A DNA stretch of 64,000 nucleotides, taken from Pseudanabaena mucicola str. Chao 1806. Its GTDB lineage: Bacteria > Cyanobacteriota > Cyanobacteriia > Pseudanabaenales > Pseudanabaenaceae. The notes under the pieces were generated by a model. The model had not been told where the DNA came from and ran no database searches. It was given only the letters and a program-made list of their open reading frames with translations. Positions 1 to 10,660 of this stretch are shown here, one piece after another; positions within the stretch are counted from its first letter, which is position 1; each line of letters opens with the position of its first letter. The position numbers and the translations under genes are program-made. The stretch covers positions 1,891,001-1,955,000 of the forward strand of contig NZ_CP097329.1 of NCBI RefSeq assembly GCF_030323025.1. Reading direction: 5' to 3'.

Positions 1-2426
1 TATTTGAACTTGCCGAAGAAAATCGTGGCATAAATATGTCAAGTCGTCCTGTGCCAGCGATTCCGCATCAATTCGGTAAGATTGCTCAGACAATCCGTGA
101 CTATCGTGAACAGAAGTACAAAATTATTCTCATTTCGGCACAACCATCACGCACAGTTGCCCTATTACAAGAGCATGACTGCCAAGCGCAATTTATCCCT
201 AATGTGCGAGATTATCCTGCGATCGAGAAAACCCATAACCTGCGAATAGCCGTAGCTTTGAAATATTCAGGTATTGCCGAGATTCAAGGGTTTGTGTTGC
301 CGACTTATCGTATTGTCGTCATTAGCGATCGCGAATTTTTTGGACAGCATGCCCTTGGTACACCCAATTATGTGCGAAAGCGCCGCAGAGCAACTTCTAA
401 GCAGGTTGACATAAATAAGCTCTCCCCAGGGGATTACGTCGTCCACAAAAATCATGGTGTGGGGCAGTTTATCAAATTAGAGAAGTTGACTGTTAATAAT
501 GAAACTCGCGAATATCTCGTTCTTAAATATGCGGATGGATTATTGCGCGTCGTAGTCGATCAGATGTCGATTCTGTCACGCTATCGGGGAATGCATGAGG
601 CAAAACCTGAACTGCATAAAATGACGGGCAAGGCTTGGGCGAATACCACGACCAAGGCAAAGAAAGCTATTAAGAAAATTGCCTTTGATTTGCTAGAACT
701 CTATGCCAAGCGATCGCAACAGGCTGGTTATGCTTTCCCGCCTGATAATCCTTGGCAACAGGAAATGGAAGATTCTTTTCCCTATCAACCCACACCTGAC
801 CAACTCAAGGCAACTCAAGATGTCAAGCTAGATATGGAAAGTTCCCGACCAATGGATCGCCTTGTGTGTGGTGATGTTGGTTTCGGGAAAACAGAAGTTG
901 CGATTCGGACGATCTTTAAAGCAGTAACTTCTGGTAAACAGGCGGCACTACTCGTTCCCACAACGATTCTCGCGCAGCAGCATTACCACAGCCTCCAAGA
1001 GCGCTATGCTGCCTATCCCGTGAATATAGCCCTACTGAACCGCTTTAAGAGTACTTCCGAAAAGAAAGAAATTATCCGCAAGCTGAAAACAGGTGAATTA
1101 GATATTGTCGTGGGTACGCACCAGCTTTTAGCTAAGGATGCAGAATTTAAGGATTTGGGTTTACTTGTCATTGACGAAGAGCAACGCTTCGGGGTGGCAC
1201 AAAAAGAGAAAATTAAAACTATGAAAACGGAAGTGGATGTGCTGACTCTCTCGGCAACACCAATTCCCAGAACCCTCTATATGGCTATGTCGGGCGTGCG
1301 GGAAATGAGTCTGATTACGACCCCACCACCATCGAGGCGATCGATCATAACCCATTTATCTCGCTATAATCTCGAATTAGTTCGCGCTGCCATTCGTCAA
1401 GAACTCGATCGTGGTGGTCAGATTTTCTATGTAGTATCGCGCATTGATGATATTGATGAAGTTGCAGCGAAAGTCCATGAAATGTTGCCATCGGTACGCA
1501 TGGCGATCGCCCACGGCCAGATGCCCGAATCAGAGCTAGAGTCAACCATGCTTAGCTTTAGTAGTGGCGAAGCGGACATGATGATCTGTACCACGATTAT
1601 CGAATCAGGCTTAGACATTCCAAGGGTAAACACCATCATTATCGAAGATGCCCAACGCTTTGGACTTGCTCAGCTTTATCAGTTGCGTGGTCGTGTCGGT
1701 CGTGCAGGCATCCAAGCCCATGCATGGCTCTTTTATCAAGAAAAGGGCGAACTCACCGATGTGGCTCGGAAACGTCTCAAGGCAATTCAAGAATTTACCC
1801 ATCTTGGCTCAGGCTATCAGTTAGCGATGCGTGATATGGAAATTAGAGGTGTCGGCAATCTCCTCGGTGCGGAACAATCTGGACAAATTAACACAATTGG
1901 CTTTGATCTCTATATGGAAATGCTCCAGGAAGCGATCGCGGAAATACGTGGCTCGGAAATCCCTGAAGTCGATGATACGCAGGTAGATCTACCGATTACC
2001 GCCTTTATTCCTGCGGAATATATCCCCGATGGAGATCGCAAGATGAGCGCCTACCGATCCGTATCTTCCGTGACCTCACGCCGCGAACTCGCCCAAATCA
2101 TAGAAGAATGGAATGATTGCTATGGCAAAGTACCTGCACCAGCGATGCAACTGGTTAAAGTGATGGAATTGAAACTGATTGCCAAACGGATTGGCTTCTC
2201 GCGTATCAAACCTGAAGGTAAACAGCACGTTGTCCTCGAATCAAAGATGGAAGAACCTGCATGGAAATTACTCCATGAGCATCTCCCTAGCCATTTGCGA
2301 TCGCGCTTTGTCTATAGCAAAGGTAATGTCACCGTGCGCGGATTGGGCACACTTTCGCATGATAAGCAGCTTGATAGCCTAATCGAATGGCTGGACACAA
2401 TGCAACTTGCGAAATCAGAAGCATAG
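1..2426 (+). CDS. mfd: Transcription-repair coupling factor Mfd, 3' portion
   Basis: Mfd displaces RNA polymerase stalled at DNA lesions and recruits UvrA. The reading frame is open from base 3, upstream of the first ATG at 36, so the gene begins outside the window and its N-terminal UvrB-like part is not seen. Counting from the ATG at 36, a CarD-like RNAP-interaction domain starts near residue 129 ([12 protein letters not shown]). A RecG-like superfamily 2 translocase follows, with Walker A GDVGFGKT near 279, the Walker B-type box DEEQ near 379 and the helicase motif QLRGRVGR. The C-terminal TRCF domain covers about the last 150 residues. Family assignment is secure. A SWIM protein gene follows after 38 bp on the same strand. 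Confidence 0.97.
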   Translation, partial: FELAEENRGINMSSRPVPAIPHQFGKIAQTIRDYREQKYKIILISAQPSRTVALLQEHDCQAQFIPNVRDYPAIEKTHNLRIAVALKYSGIAEIQGFVLPTYRIVVISDREFFGQHALGTPNYVRKRRRATSKQVDINKLSPGDYVVHKNHGVGQFIKLEKLTVNNETREYLVLKYADGLLRVVVDQMSILSRYRGMHEAKPELHKMTGKAWANTTTKAKKAIKKIAFDLLELYAKRSQQAGYAFPPDNPWQQEMEDSFPYQPTPDQLKATQDVKLDMESSRPMDRLVCGDVGFGKTEVAIRTIFKAVTSGKQAALLVPTTILAQQHYHSLQERYAAYPVNIALLNRFKSTSEKKEIIRKLKTGELDIVVGTHQLLAKDAEFKDLGLLVIDEEQRFGVAQKEKIKTMKTEVDVLTLSATPIPRTLYMAMSGVREMSLITTPPPSRRSIITHLSRYNLELVRAAIRQELDRGGQIFYVVSRIDDIDEVAAKVHEMLPSVRMAIAHGQMPESELESTMLSFSSGEADMMICTTIIESGLDIPRVNTIIIEDAQRFGLAQLYQLRGRVGRAGIQAHAWLFYQEKGELTDVARKRLKAIQEFTHLGSGYQLAMRDMEIRGVGNLLGAEQSGQINTIGFDLYMEMLQEAIAEIRGSEIPEVDDTQVDLPITAFIPAEYIPDGDRKMSAYRSVSSVTSRRELAQIIEEWNDCYGKVPAPAMQLVKVMELKLIAKRIGFSRIKPEGKQHVVLESKMEEPAWKLLHEHLPSHLRSRFVYSKGNVTVRGLGTLSHDKQLDSLIEWLDTMQLAKSEA

Positions 2427-2464
2427 TTTTACATAACTCATAATTCAATTTCCATCAGAAGAAA

Positions 2465-3850
2465 ATGGTCGAACCAAATCATGATTCTCCTACTCTAGGA
2501 ATAGACACCTGGACAGCAGATCGGGTGATATCTCTAGCCCCCGATCCTGCCTCAGCAAAGAATGGTATAGGCTTAGCGACATTAAATAAATGGAGCAATT
2601 TGGGCAAGGAACAACAGATAATTTGGGGTGAATGCAAAGGTAGTGGGAAAGATCCCTATCGCACACAGGTTGACTTGTCTGAGCCTGCATTTCGTTGTAG
2701 TTGTCCTAGCCGCAAATTCCCTTGTAAGCATGGGTTGGGATTATTGTTTTTGATGGTCAGCCAACCCACAGTTTTAACTGAGGGAACCCCACCTGATTGG
2801 GTAACTGATTGGATCGCATCACGGACGAAATGGGAAGAGAAACAAAAGCAAAAACTAAATCAACCTGAAAAAGCGATCAATCCAGAGGCTCAAGCCAAAC
2901 GTGCTAGCGCCAGACTCCATAAGGTCACAGCAGGAGTTCAGGATCTGCAAATGTGGCTCAATGACTTAATCCGTCAGGGGTTAACTTCAGTACGCACAGA
3001 GTCTTACCAGTTTTGGGAACAGCCTGCGGCGCGGATGGTTGATGCCCAAGCACCGAGTTTAGCCAGACAGTTGCGGGAGATTCCCAGTATCATTAATTCG
3101 GGTACAGGTTGGGAATCGCGACTATTAGCAAAATTAGGCAAGTTACATTTACTTTTGGAAGGTTTTCAGCATCTAGAGTCTCTTCCCTTACCCAATCAAG
3201 CTGATATTCGCAATCAAATCGGCTGGACGCAAAACCAGTCAGAATTAATTACTACTCAGGAAAATTCTTCAACTTTGTCTCCATACCTCCAGCAGGATCT
3301 CTGGCTAGTCATCGGACAGCAAATAGAAACAGAGGAACGTCTGCAGATGAGTCGGACTTGGCTCTGGGGGAAACGGAGTAATCGGTATGCCCTATTACTA
3401 CAATTTGCCCATGGCAATCAAGCCTTTGAGTTGAGTTTTGGTTTAGGAACTTCTTTAGAAGCAGAACTTGCATTTTTCGAGAGTGCCTATCCGCTTCGTG
3501 CAATTATTAAATCTAGACAGAACTCGTCATCGTTTGTATCCGTACGCGAGATTGTCGGATATGAAACTATTGATTTAGCGATCGCCTCTTACAGTAGCGC
3601 CCTAGTTAAAAATCCTTGGTTAGAAAGATTTCCCCTCACCCTTCAGCAGGTCATCCCAGTTCATAATGATGGCAAATGGTTCATTCGCGATCATGCCAAT
3701 CATCTATTAGCAATCAACCCAAGGTTTGAGCGTGGATGGGCAACTTTAGCTTTAAGTGGTGGACATCCTGTCATGATCTTTGGTGAATGGAGTGACAATT
3801 ATATTTATCCTTTAAGTATTTGGGTTAAAGAAAAAATTTATGGTGCTTAA
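2465..3850 (+). CDS. SWIM zinc-finger protein
   Basis: This 461-residue protein carries a SWIM zinc-binding signature near its N-terminus, with Cys78, Cys80, Cys87 and His89 in the C-x-C-xn-C-x-H arrangement. The remaining ~370 residues resemble other uncharacterised bacterial SWIM proteins and show no enzyme motif I recognise. SWIM domains bind DNA or proteins. The gene starts 38 bp after mfd on the same strand and may be co-transcribed with it, so a nucleic-acid role is plausible but only inferred. A strong perfect hairpin lies about 130 bp downstream. There is no clear Shine-Dalgarno at the ATG. Confidence 0.85.
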   Translation: MVEPNHDSPTLGIDTWTADRVISLAPDPASAKNGIGLATLNKWSNLGKEQQIIWGECKGSGKDPYRTQVDLSEPAFRCSCPSRKFPCKHGLGLLFLMVSQPTVLTEGTPPDWVTDWIASRTKWEEKQKQKLNQPEKAINPEAQAKRASARLHKVTAGVQDLQMWLNDLIRQGLTSVRTESYQFWEQPAARMVDAQAPSLARQLREIPSIINSGTGWESRLLAKLGKLHLLLEGFQHLESLPLPNQADIRNQIGWTQNQSELITTQENSSTLSPYLQQDLWLVIGQQIETEERLQMSRTWLWGKRSNRYALLLQFAHGNQAFELSFGLGTSLEAELAFFESAYPLRAIIKSRQNSSSFVSVREIVGYETIDLAIASYSSALVKNPWLERFPLTLQQVIPVHNDGKWFIRDHANHLLAINPRFERGWATLALSGGHPVMIFGEWSDNYIYPLSIWVKEKIYGA

Positions 3851-3978
3851 ACAGTTCTCACAGAGCTTTGTGCTTACTTAAAACATGATGTTAAGTGGAA
3901 CCCTTATGTCCTAACTCTTTCTCCCGCAGGAGAATGCGAGCAAAACTCATATTATTGTCTTGTTCCACGTAACATCAG

Positions 3979-4029
3979 TTATTAAAACCACAAAAAAGCC
4001 ACTAAGTGGCTTTTTTGTGGTTTTAATAA
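3979..4029. terminator. Perfect hairpin between convergent genes
   Basis: Two 24-nt arms (3979-4002 and 4006-4029) are perfectly complementary around a 3-nt loop. A run of six A in one arm and six T in the other would give a U-tract in either direction. It lies between the SWIM gene (+) and the GH57 gene (-), so it probably terminates both. Confidence 0.75.
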
Positions 4030-4103
4030 GGAAAGGATTGATTGTAGTAAGGAAAGATGTGCGAAGCGCAGCCCTTCCTTAGCAATTTAGTACTACCACA
4101 TTT

Positions 4104-5600
4104 TTAACTTTGATCTCCTTGTCGATAGAGTTCACGGGCGTAGTCTGTCCATGTGCCCTGTCCCCAATAACGGAAGCAACTGGTTTGAACAAGCAGGTTA
4201 TAAAGTAAGGCTTGCTGATAGTCTGATCGCTTAGTAATCGAAGGGTCTTGAGCGATCAGTGAATCATATTTTGCATGGAACTTTGCACTGAGTTGATTCA
4301 TCGGTTCTAAGACATTTTCGTAGCCATTTATCCAACTTAAACTATTTGTCCATGATGCCCCGTCCATATGGAATTGATGATCACTGGCTTTGAGTTCACT
4401 AATGGCTTGCTCGACCATAGCTGTATTCAGATTTTGGCGATCGCCGATTTGCTCGACCTTTTGCCAGACCTTATGCTGCTGCACTGCTTGAATTGGCGGA
4501 TAGTCAAGGGGACTCACACCTGCTGCCTCGATCATTTCTAGATATTCAGTACCATTTAGACCAACAACACCCACAGTACCACGACCATTATTTTTCAGCT
4601 GATCCCATACCAAAGGATAATCGCGGGGGAATTCATTCATCATCACACCACCATTCTCACCATCGGCAATCTGAGTGACTAAAGAGGGAATGGAAATATT
4701 CCCAAGTTGCTGTTTGCCTCGACTTTTGGCTTCGTGATAGGGCTGCATTTGCGCGACCAATTTGGTATCAGAACCTTGGGTTTTAATCAGAACTGTGATA
4801 CTAATCGATTCACCCAGAGAGTTCTTTGCAATCAAGCGATTCGGTACATATTTCTGCTCTTGAGTTAAACCTGAACCATCACAGCGTTCTACGGAATGCT
4901 CTTGTACCATCAACCAGCGATAGCCGCATTCCTTAAGTGCTTTAATATATTCGTAGAGTGTATCAGGATGATTGGGAAGATGCATCTCTGGCGGCGAAAA
5001 TCCTTTCACTCGCTTGAGAGCATCAATTCCGAAAATAGAAGCAAAATGACTTTGCCATGCTTGAATATGCAGTTTGATATCAGGAATCGGTGTCGAGGGT
5101 ATCACGGCATGACTCCACATTGTACCGAGCCATTCCACATAGGGCTGATATTGGCGATCGCAAGTAATGCGTTTGAGATTATCTAAAACGTCATGGCGTT
5201 GCATCTGCTGCAAACCCCAGAGCAGGTTTCCTGAATAGTCCAGCATTATCCGAGGATTGCTGCCCTGCGCGACAAGTTGGGGAATGAAATCACCCATGCG
5301 ACTATAGCACCAAGCAAATACCCCAGCGTTGTGATTGTCGCCTTCACCTTGATGCTCGAACATATGCTGAAGATTGCTAATTAAAGCCCCATTCATACCT
5401 GCGGGAATAGTCGGTTGGTGCATATGCAAGGCACAGGCAAAAGCGGAAGTAATCTCTTCTAGTTTTAGGTTATTGCTATTTAGATTGCTATTTAGAAATA
5501 CAGGTGCATCATCCTGTACTGTGCGTTGAATTAATTCTTCATTGCCACAAATAGCAGGAAAATCAGAGGCAACAAAGCTTGATGGTGTCGTTGAAATCAA
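4104..5600 (-). CDS. Glycoside hydrolase family 57-like protein
   Basis: A 498-residue cytoplasmic protein that resembles cyanobacterial GH57 (alpha-amylase/branching-enzyme-like) proteins. The conserved N-terminal metal/active-site segment ALHMHQPTIP lies at residues 57-66. The motif GFSPPEMHLP places Glu205 where GH57 enzymes carry the catalytic nucleophile. No signal peptide is visible. The substrate is probably an alpha-glucan such as glycogen, but this is family inference. The TTG at 5600 gives the longest frame. The conserved domain only begins near residue 52, so a later start is possible. The gene stands alone, divergent from the phosphonate transport genes. Confidence 0.8.
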   Translation of the reverse strand: MISTTPSSFVASDFPAICGNEELIQRTVQDDAPVFLNSNLNSNNLKLEEITSAFACALHMHQPTIPAGMNGALISNLQHMFEHQGEGDNHNAGVFAWCYSRMGDFIPQLVAQGSNPRIMLDYSGNLLWGLQQMQRHDVLDNLKRITCDRQYQPYVEWLGTMWSHAVIPSTPIPDIKLHIQAWQSHFASIFGIDALKRVKGFSPPEMHLPNHPDTLYEYIKALKECGYRWLMVQEHSVERCDGSGLTQEQKYVPNRLIAKNSLGESISITVLIKTQGSDTKLVAQMQPYHEAKSRGKQQLGNISIPSLVTQIADGENGGVMMNEFPRDYPLVWDQLKNNGRGTVGVVGLNGTEYLEMIEAAGVSPLDYPPIQAVQQHKVWQKVEQIGDRQNLNTAMVEQAISELKASDHQFHMDGASWTNSLSWINGYENVLEPMNQLSAKFHAKYDSLIAQDPSITKRSDYQQALLYNLLVQTSCFRYWGQGTWTDYARELYRQGDQS

Positions 5601-5885
5601 AACTTATAAACCTCGATAAAGTTATGTTGATAGTCAATCTAGCATAGCCAAAAAGAGTAGCTATGGAATGACAGATACATCAAGATATATAAATATGTCA
5701 AAATTGTTAATTTTCAAGAGGCAATGACGAACATCTCTTTGAGTCAAAGATCCTATCTCTAAAATTCTGCCATTCTTATGAATCCCCCTAAATTATAGCA
5801 ATTCAAGTTTTGTGATTAGAAACACTAAAGTCCACAATCCGTTCCAATCTTGATCTTTGTTCTTACCCTAAAATACGAATTCTCA

Positions 5886-5929
5886 TTTTAACCAAAACCA
5901 TAAACTAAGTTTAACTCAAAGTTAAACTA
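5886..5929 (+). promoter_or_regulatory. Candidate Pho box upstream of the phosphonate operon
   Basis: TTAA-like cores occur at 5888, 5900 (ATAA), 5911 and 5922, with spacings of 12, 11 and 11 bp. This resembles cyanobacterial Pho boxes, which are tandem 8-bp units separated by 3 bp. A -10-like TATGAT follows at 5948-5953. The site lies about 350 bp before the substrate-binding gene, so a long leader would be needed. The identification rests on spacing and genomic context only. Confidence 0.4.
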
Positions 5930-6155
5930 TCAAGGCTTGCATAAACGTATGATGTCTCCAAGTACGAGAAGAATATGCTGCCTTTTATTTGTAAAAGATG
6001 CTTCTGTCTTTAATACTTATTTAGAAAAGATGTAAGTGATCATGTCTGTTGGTTTAACGAATGAGATGTTTCCAAAGATGTAATGCTCTATACCTTTTGT
6101 CTCGTGACAGTTATTCAACAATTATCTGCGATCACAGCGATATCAGTTGGAATAG

Positions 6156-6203
6156 TTAAGAACTAAAAGAGAACTGCAAGTGCAGTTCTCTTTTAGTTCT
6201 TAA
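6156..6203 (+). repeat. Perfect 23-bp hairpin in the leader of the phosphonate operon
   Basis: Arms 6156-6178 and 6181-6203 are perfectly complementary around a 2-nt loop, 71 bp before the start of the transporter lipoprotein gene. The rest of the 5601-6274 gap contains the candidate Pho box and AT-rich sequence with no coding potential I can support. No U-run follows the hairpin, so it could be a leader structure or a dispersed hairpin rather than a terminator. Confidence 0.6.
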
Positions 6204-6274
6204 GCCAATACTTAAGCCAATAAATGTGATTCTTGCTCAGCTAACGAGTTTTATAAAGTAGGTAATTATTAATT

Positions 6275-7414
6275 ATGCTTATCAACAAACTTAGCAAAAA
6301 AAAGTGGCTGAAATTCGCCCTAAGCTTACTATCAGCGTTTCTGGTAACTGTAGCTGTAACGGCTTGTGTCCAAACCCAAACTCCAGAAAAAAAGCCTGAA
6401 GTTGCAACTACTGCAAAATCGACAGCAACTTCTACCGAAGCAGCCAAGCCTGCTACTGGTAGCATCACAATTTATACTGCTTTAGAAGACGACCAATTGT
6501 CTGAATATTTGCCTTTGTTTCAGAAAACATATCCAGATATTAAAGTGAATAAAGTGCGGGACTCTACGGGGGTCGTAACTGCTAAATTGCTTGCTGAAAA
6601 AGATAATCCAACTGCTGATGTAGTTTGGGGATTGGCTGCCTCTAGCTTGCTCATTGCTGAAAAGCAAGGAATGCTCGAACCCTATGCTCCTAAAGGTCTA
6701 GAAGCAGTTCAACCACAGTTTAGAGATAGTGAAAATCCTCCTAAATGGGTTGGTATAGATGTTTGGGAATCTGCTTTCTGCGTTAATACTGTAGAAGTTG
6801 GTAAGAAGAACCTGCAAATTCCAACATCTTGGGCAGATCTGATCAAGCCTGAATATAAGGGTCAGATCGTCATGTCTAATCCTGCATCTTCGGGGACTGG
6901 ATTCCTATCTGTATCCGCGATCCTACAAATGATGGGAGAAGCTGAAGGTTGGAAATATCTTGATGCACTTCATGAAAATATCGCTCAATACGTTCACTCT
7001 GGTTCTAAGCCTTGCAAACTTGCTGGTTCTGGTGAATATGCGATCGGGATTTCCTTCGGCTATCGCGCTGTGAAGCAGAAAAATGGCGGTGAACCAATTC
7101 AGCCTGTATTCCCTAAAGAAGGTTCGGGTTGGGATATTGAAGCCAATGCTTTGATCAAGAAAGCGAATATCAATCCTGCGGCTAAGACCTTCTTGGATTG
7201 GGCGATTTCTCCAGAAATTTCTAAGAAGTACGCTAAGAACTTCCCCATAACTGCGGTGAAGACAGACGTACCTGTTCCTGCTGGTTTCCCTGAAGATCCG
7301 ATCAAGCAGTTATTTCCCAAGAATGACTTCAAATGGGCGGCTGCTAATCGCGATGCAATTTTGGCAGAATGGACAAAGCGTTACGATTCTAAGTCTGAAG
7401 CGAAGAAGAAGTAA
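6275..7414 (+). CDS. Phosphonate (2-AEP type) ABC transporter substrate-binding lipoprotein
   Basis: This is a 379-residue extracytoplasmic solute-binding protein of the FutA/PhnS2 type, which delivers a substrate to the ATPase and permease encoded just downstream. It has a basic n-region, a hydrophobic segment and a lipobox ending VTAC with the lipid-attachment Cys31. A Thr/Ala/Lys-rich linker to about residue 62 precedes the binding domain. The family includes ferric-iron binders and putative 2-aminoethylphosphonate binders (PhnS2, TIGR03261). The phosphonatase-like, FAD oxidase and PhnZ-like genes downstream make phosphonate the better call. Substrate assignment remains inference, and iron cannot be excluded from sequence alone. 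Confidence 0.8.
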   Translation: MLINKLSKKKWLKFALSLLSAFLVTVAVTACVQTQTPEKKPEVATTAKSTATSTEAAKPATGSITIYTALEDDQLSEYLPLFQKTYPDIKVNKVRDSTGVVTAKLLAEKDNPTADVVWGLAASSLLIAEKQGMLEPYAPKGLEAVQPQFRDSENPPKWVGIDVWESAFCVNTVEVGKKNLQIPTSWADLIKPEYKGQIVMSNPASSGTGFLSVSAILQMMGEAEGWKYLDALHENIAQYVHSGSKPCKLAGSGEYAIGISFGYRAVKQKNGGEPIQPVFPKEGSGWDIEANALIKKANINPAAKTFLDWAISPEISKKYAKNFPITAVKTDVPVPAGFPEDPIKQLFPKNDFKWAAANRDAILAEWTKRYDSKSEAKKK

Positions 7415-7434
7415 AACCTAATAAGCTCAGTTGA

Positions 7435-7497
7435 GATCCCCGACTTTTTTGACGAATTTGCAAATTACCTTTAATTGCATAGAAAAAGTCGGGGATC
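7435..7497. repeat. Dispersed inverted-repeat element (GATCCCCGACTTTTT type)
   Basis: The left arm at 7435-7450 and the right arm at 7482-7497 form an inverted repeat around a ~31-bp spacer. A diverged relative lies at 49261-49323. It sits in the intergenic gap between the binding-protein and ATPase genes and could attenuate transcription within the operon. Confidence 0.55.
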
Positions 7498-7610
7498 GGG
7501 GATCTTGGAAATTTACGGATTCCTTTTGCTGGCTTACTTAGCACTTTTTCAGGGTATGGGCAATTTCAGATTTGCTCGTACCTTTCAGAATTTATTACTA
7601 AATAACTACT

Positions 7611-8798
7611 ATGACAAATTTTCCAGACGGGACAGAGGCGATCGCTAATCAAGCTAGTCCCCCTAATCATGGGCAAATAGCTTCTTCAGGCTCATCCACG
7701 CATCAACCAGACTTGGGGCAGCCTTATCTACAAATTGAGAATATCTGTAAATCTTTCGGACAATTTACTGCGCTAAACAGTATCAATCTCAATGTCTACG
7801 TTGGAGAATTTGTCTGCTTATTAGGACCTAGTGGCTGCGGCAAAACGACATTGCTGCGAATTATTGCGGGACTCGAACAGCAAAGTAGCGGTCGCATAAT
7901 TCAAGGCGGAAAAGATGTCTCGCGGTTGCCGCCTGCAAAAAGAGATTTTGGGATTGTCTTTCAGTCTTACGCACTGTTTCCAAATCTGACGGCAACACAA
8001 AATATTGCCTATGGGTTAGAAAATACACCTATGCCCAAGCGACAAATCGAGCAACGGGTAAAAGAATTATTGGAAACAGTTGGTTTAGAAGGATTCGGGC
8101 AAAAATATCCTTCACAAATGTCTGGCGGACAGCAACAGCGAATTGCTCTAGCCAGAGCTTTAGCGCTTTCGCCCAGTTTGTTGCTTTTAGATGAACCACT
8201 CTCGGCTTTGGATGCAAAGGTGCGAAATCGGTTGCGCGTTGAGATTACTCAATTACAGAAGCGTCTGGGCGTGACGACGGTAATGGTCACACACGATCAA
8301 GAGGAAGCGCTCACTATGTCCGATCGCGTGGTGGTGATGGATAAAGGTGTCATCGCGCAGGTGGGAACGCCGCGTGTGGTCTATCAAAGCCCCAAAACCC
8401 CCTTTGTGGCAAATTTTATCGGCGCGACGAATCTGTTGACAGGTGAAGTGGTTTCAAGCACTCAGGTTCGCTGTGGCAATATCGTTCTTGAAGCAAAGAT
8501 TGAAGATTTAGAAATTAATAGTCAAATCGCGATCGCTATTCGTCCTGAAGCAATCCATATATTGGATGGGAGCGAACAAAACGAGAATTTGCCAAATGTG
8601 ATTTCGGCTGATATCGAAGGTATTGAGTTTCTCGGTTCGGTGTATCACCTGACATTAAGACCTGATGGCAATGCGAAGGTCGCAATGATAATTGAGATTT
8701 CGATCTATAAGGCAAGACAGATCGACTTGAATTTAGGAACTACTTTAAAAATTCAACTTCCCGCCAATGAATTGCAAATCTTTCCGAGTCGTTCTTGA
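7611..8798 (+). CDS. Phosphonate ABC transporter ATP-binding protein
   Basis: A 395-residue ABC ATPase that energises the adjacent permease. A ~37-residue polar N-terminal extension precedes the nucleotide-binding domain. Walker A is GPSGCGKTT (about 72-80), the signature MSGGQQQR lies near 168 and Walker B LLLLDEP near 190. A TOBE-like domain occupies the last ~110 residues. This architecture matches the Fe3+/2-aminoethylphosphonate importer group (PhnT2-type). The permease gene begins 24 bp after its stop, which indicates co-transcription. Function is assigned from the operon. Confidence 0.85.
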   Translation: MTNFPDGTEAIANQASPPNHGQIASSGSSTHQPDLGQPYLQIENICKSFGQFTALNSINLNVYVGEFVCLLGPSGCGKTTLLRIIAGLEQQSSGRIIQGGKDVSRLPPAKRDFGIVFQSYALFPNLTATQNIAYGLENTPMPKRQIEQRVKELLETVGLEGFGQKYPSQMSGGQQQRIALARALALSPSLLLLDEPLSALDAKVRNRLRVEITQLQKRLGVTTVMVTHDQEEALTMSDRVVVMDKGVIAQVGTPRVVYQSPKTPFVANFIGATNLLTGEVVSSTQVRCGNIVLEAKIEDLEINSQIAIAIRPEAIHILDGSEQNENLPNVISADIEGIEFLGSVYHLTLRPDGNAKVAMIIEISIYKARQIDLNLGTTLKIQLPANELQIFPSRS

Positions 8799-8822
8799 TT
8801 AAGTGAAAATAAGTGAAAATCT

Positions 8823-10595
8823 ATGACGCTAACACCATTTAAGAACAAAATATTTCCGTTTCAGCCCCAAAAAGAAGTACATCAAATTCCTACGAAGGAA
8901 GATTGGATGTTAAGGATAGCGATCGCTTTAAGTACACTTTGGCTTTTAGTTGGTGTGCTATTGCCGCTTTATCCGATGTTGATCCGCAGCTTTCAGGATA
9001 CTGAAGGACAATGGATCGGACTAGCTAATTACATTCGTTATTTTCAGACTCCAGCGCTTTCTGTCTCGATTTTCAATACTTTTTATATTGCGATCCTCAG
9101 TTCAGCGATTTCCGTAGTTTTAGGTTTTATCTATGCCTATGCCCTAACTCGCACAGCAATGTTTGGCAAGCCGATTTTTCGGATTCTCGGATTACTACCA
9201 ATATTTATCCCTCCCCTCGCTCACAGTATCGGCTTGGTTTATCTTTTTGGGAATAAAGGATTAGTTACCACTGGTTTCTTATCATTACTGCCAAGCTGGA
9301 ATATTAACCTTTACGGTGCAAATGGCATCATTATTGGTGAAGTTCTCTATTGCTTCCCACAAGCCGTAATTTTGATGATTACGGCGCTGAATATTACCGA
9401 TGCCCGTCTTTATGAAGCTGCTGCTGCTTTGCGAACACATGCCCACCGCGTATTTTTTACGGTGACTTTACCGAGCGTCAAGTATGGATTGATGAGCGCG
9501 ATTTTTGTGTGCTTCACCCTTGCCTTTACAGATTTCGGTGTGCCGAAAGTTGTGGGTGGTAGCTTTAATGTGTTGGCAACTGACATTTATAAGCAAGTCA
9601 TCGGTCAGCAAAACTTCTCAATGGGAGCGACAATTGGCGTATTTTTGCTACTGCCGACAGCGATCGCCTACATTCTGGATCGCCTTTTTCAAGGTCGCCA
9701 AAGTGCCTTAGTCAGCAGTCGCTCAGTTCCATTTCAACCAAGTCTCAATCCCAATCTCGATTGGCTCATGTTCGGCTTTTGCAGCATCATCGCCAGTTTT
9801 ATTCTCTTAGTATTCGGCACAATTATTCTCGCTTCTTTAGTGAAGGTCTGGCCCTACAACTTTGAACTTACTACTAAGCATTATGACTTTAATGCCGTTG
9901 GCGGCGGCGGGCTTAATGCTTATTGGAATAGCATCCAAGTTTCTCTATATACGTCTATATTTGGCACGATCACGGTTTTTCTGGGTGCTTATCTGGTAGA
10001 AAAGGGAAAGGGATTTAAAGCGATGCGTTCCTTTAACTATTTCCTATCAACAATTCCCCTAGCATTACCAGGGCTAGTATTGGGACTTTCCTATGTCTTT
10101 TTCTTTAACAAACCCTTGTGGAATATTCCCTATACAAATTTAGCACTAGTCAATCCTTTTAATGGACTATACGGCACGATCGCTTTATTAGTGATTTGCA
10201 ACATCGTTCATTTCTATACAGTGGGCTTTCTGACCGCGAGTACAGCTCTTAAACAAATCGACCCAGAGTTTGAATCAGTCTCCGCTTCGATGGGTGTTCC
10301 CTTTTACAAAACCTTCTGGCGCGTGACGATTCCATTGACGATTCCTGCGATTTTGGAACTAGGTAGCTACTTTTTTGTAAATTCAATGGTGACTATCTCG
10401 GCAATCATCTTCTTGTATCCCCCCAATGCGCCTTTAGCGGCGGTAGCGATCGTGAATATGGATGATGCTGGCGATGTTGCTCCTGCGGCGGCGATGTCTA
10501 CAGCCTTAGTGTTAACTAGCATTGGCGTGCGAATTCTCTATTGGCTGTTGACGCAAGGTTTATCAAAGCGAACGCAAACTTGGCTAAAGCGATAA
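8823..10595 (+). CDS. Phosphonate ABC transporter permease, two fused domains
   Basis: A 590-residue inner-membrane protein with two consecutive binding-protein-dependent permease domains, about residues 70-290 and 340-585, giving roughly 12 membrane segments. Such tandem fusions are typical of the Fe3+/2-AEP class (PhnU2-like), where one polypeptide supplies both halves of the channel. It follows the ATPase gene closely. A spacer of only 65 bp separates it from the toxin-antitoxin pair that splits the operon. Confidence 0.85.
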   Translation: MTLTPFKNKIFPFQPQKEVHQIPTKEDWMLRIAIALSTLWLLVGVLLPLYPMLIRSFQDTEGQWIGLANYIRYFQTPALSVSIFNTFYIAILSSAISVVLGFIYAYALTRTAMFGKPIFRILGLLPIFIPPLAHSIGLVYLFGNKGLVTTGFLSLLPSWNINLYGANGIIIGEVLYCFPQAVILMITALNITDARLYEAAAALRTHAHRVFFTVTLPSVKYGLMSAIFVCFTLAFTDFGVPKVVGGSFNVLATDIYKQVIGQQNFSMGATIGVFLLLPTAIAYILDRLFQGRQSALVSSRSVPFQPSLNPNLDWLMFGFCSIIASFILLVFGTIILASLVKVWPYNFELTTKHYDFNAVGGGGLNAYWNSIQVSLYTSIFGTITVFLGAYLVEKGKGFKAMRSFNYFLSTIPLALPGLVLGLSYVFFFNKPLWNIPYTNLALVNPFNGLYGTIALLVICNIVHFYTVGFLTASTALKQIDPEFESVSASMGVPFYKTFWRVTIPLTIPAILELGSYFFVNSMVTISAIIFLYPPNAPLAAVAIVNMDDAGDVAPAAAMSTALVLTSIGVRILYWLLTQGLSKRTQTWLKR

Positions 10596-10618
10596 GGCGA
10601 AAGTTTTACTGGGCTGGT

Positions 10619-10624
10619 TATAAT
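10619..10624 (+). promoter_or_regulatory. -10-like TATAAT before the AbiE-like pair
   Basis: A perfect TATAAT hexamer lies 36 bp before the ATG of the antitoxin gene. No convincing -35 is seen. It suggests the toxin-antitoxin pair has its own promoter rather than depending on the phosphonate operon. Confidence 0.35.
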
Positions 10625-10660
10625 GAACTAGACTCAATAAAATTAAGTCGGAAATAGTTT

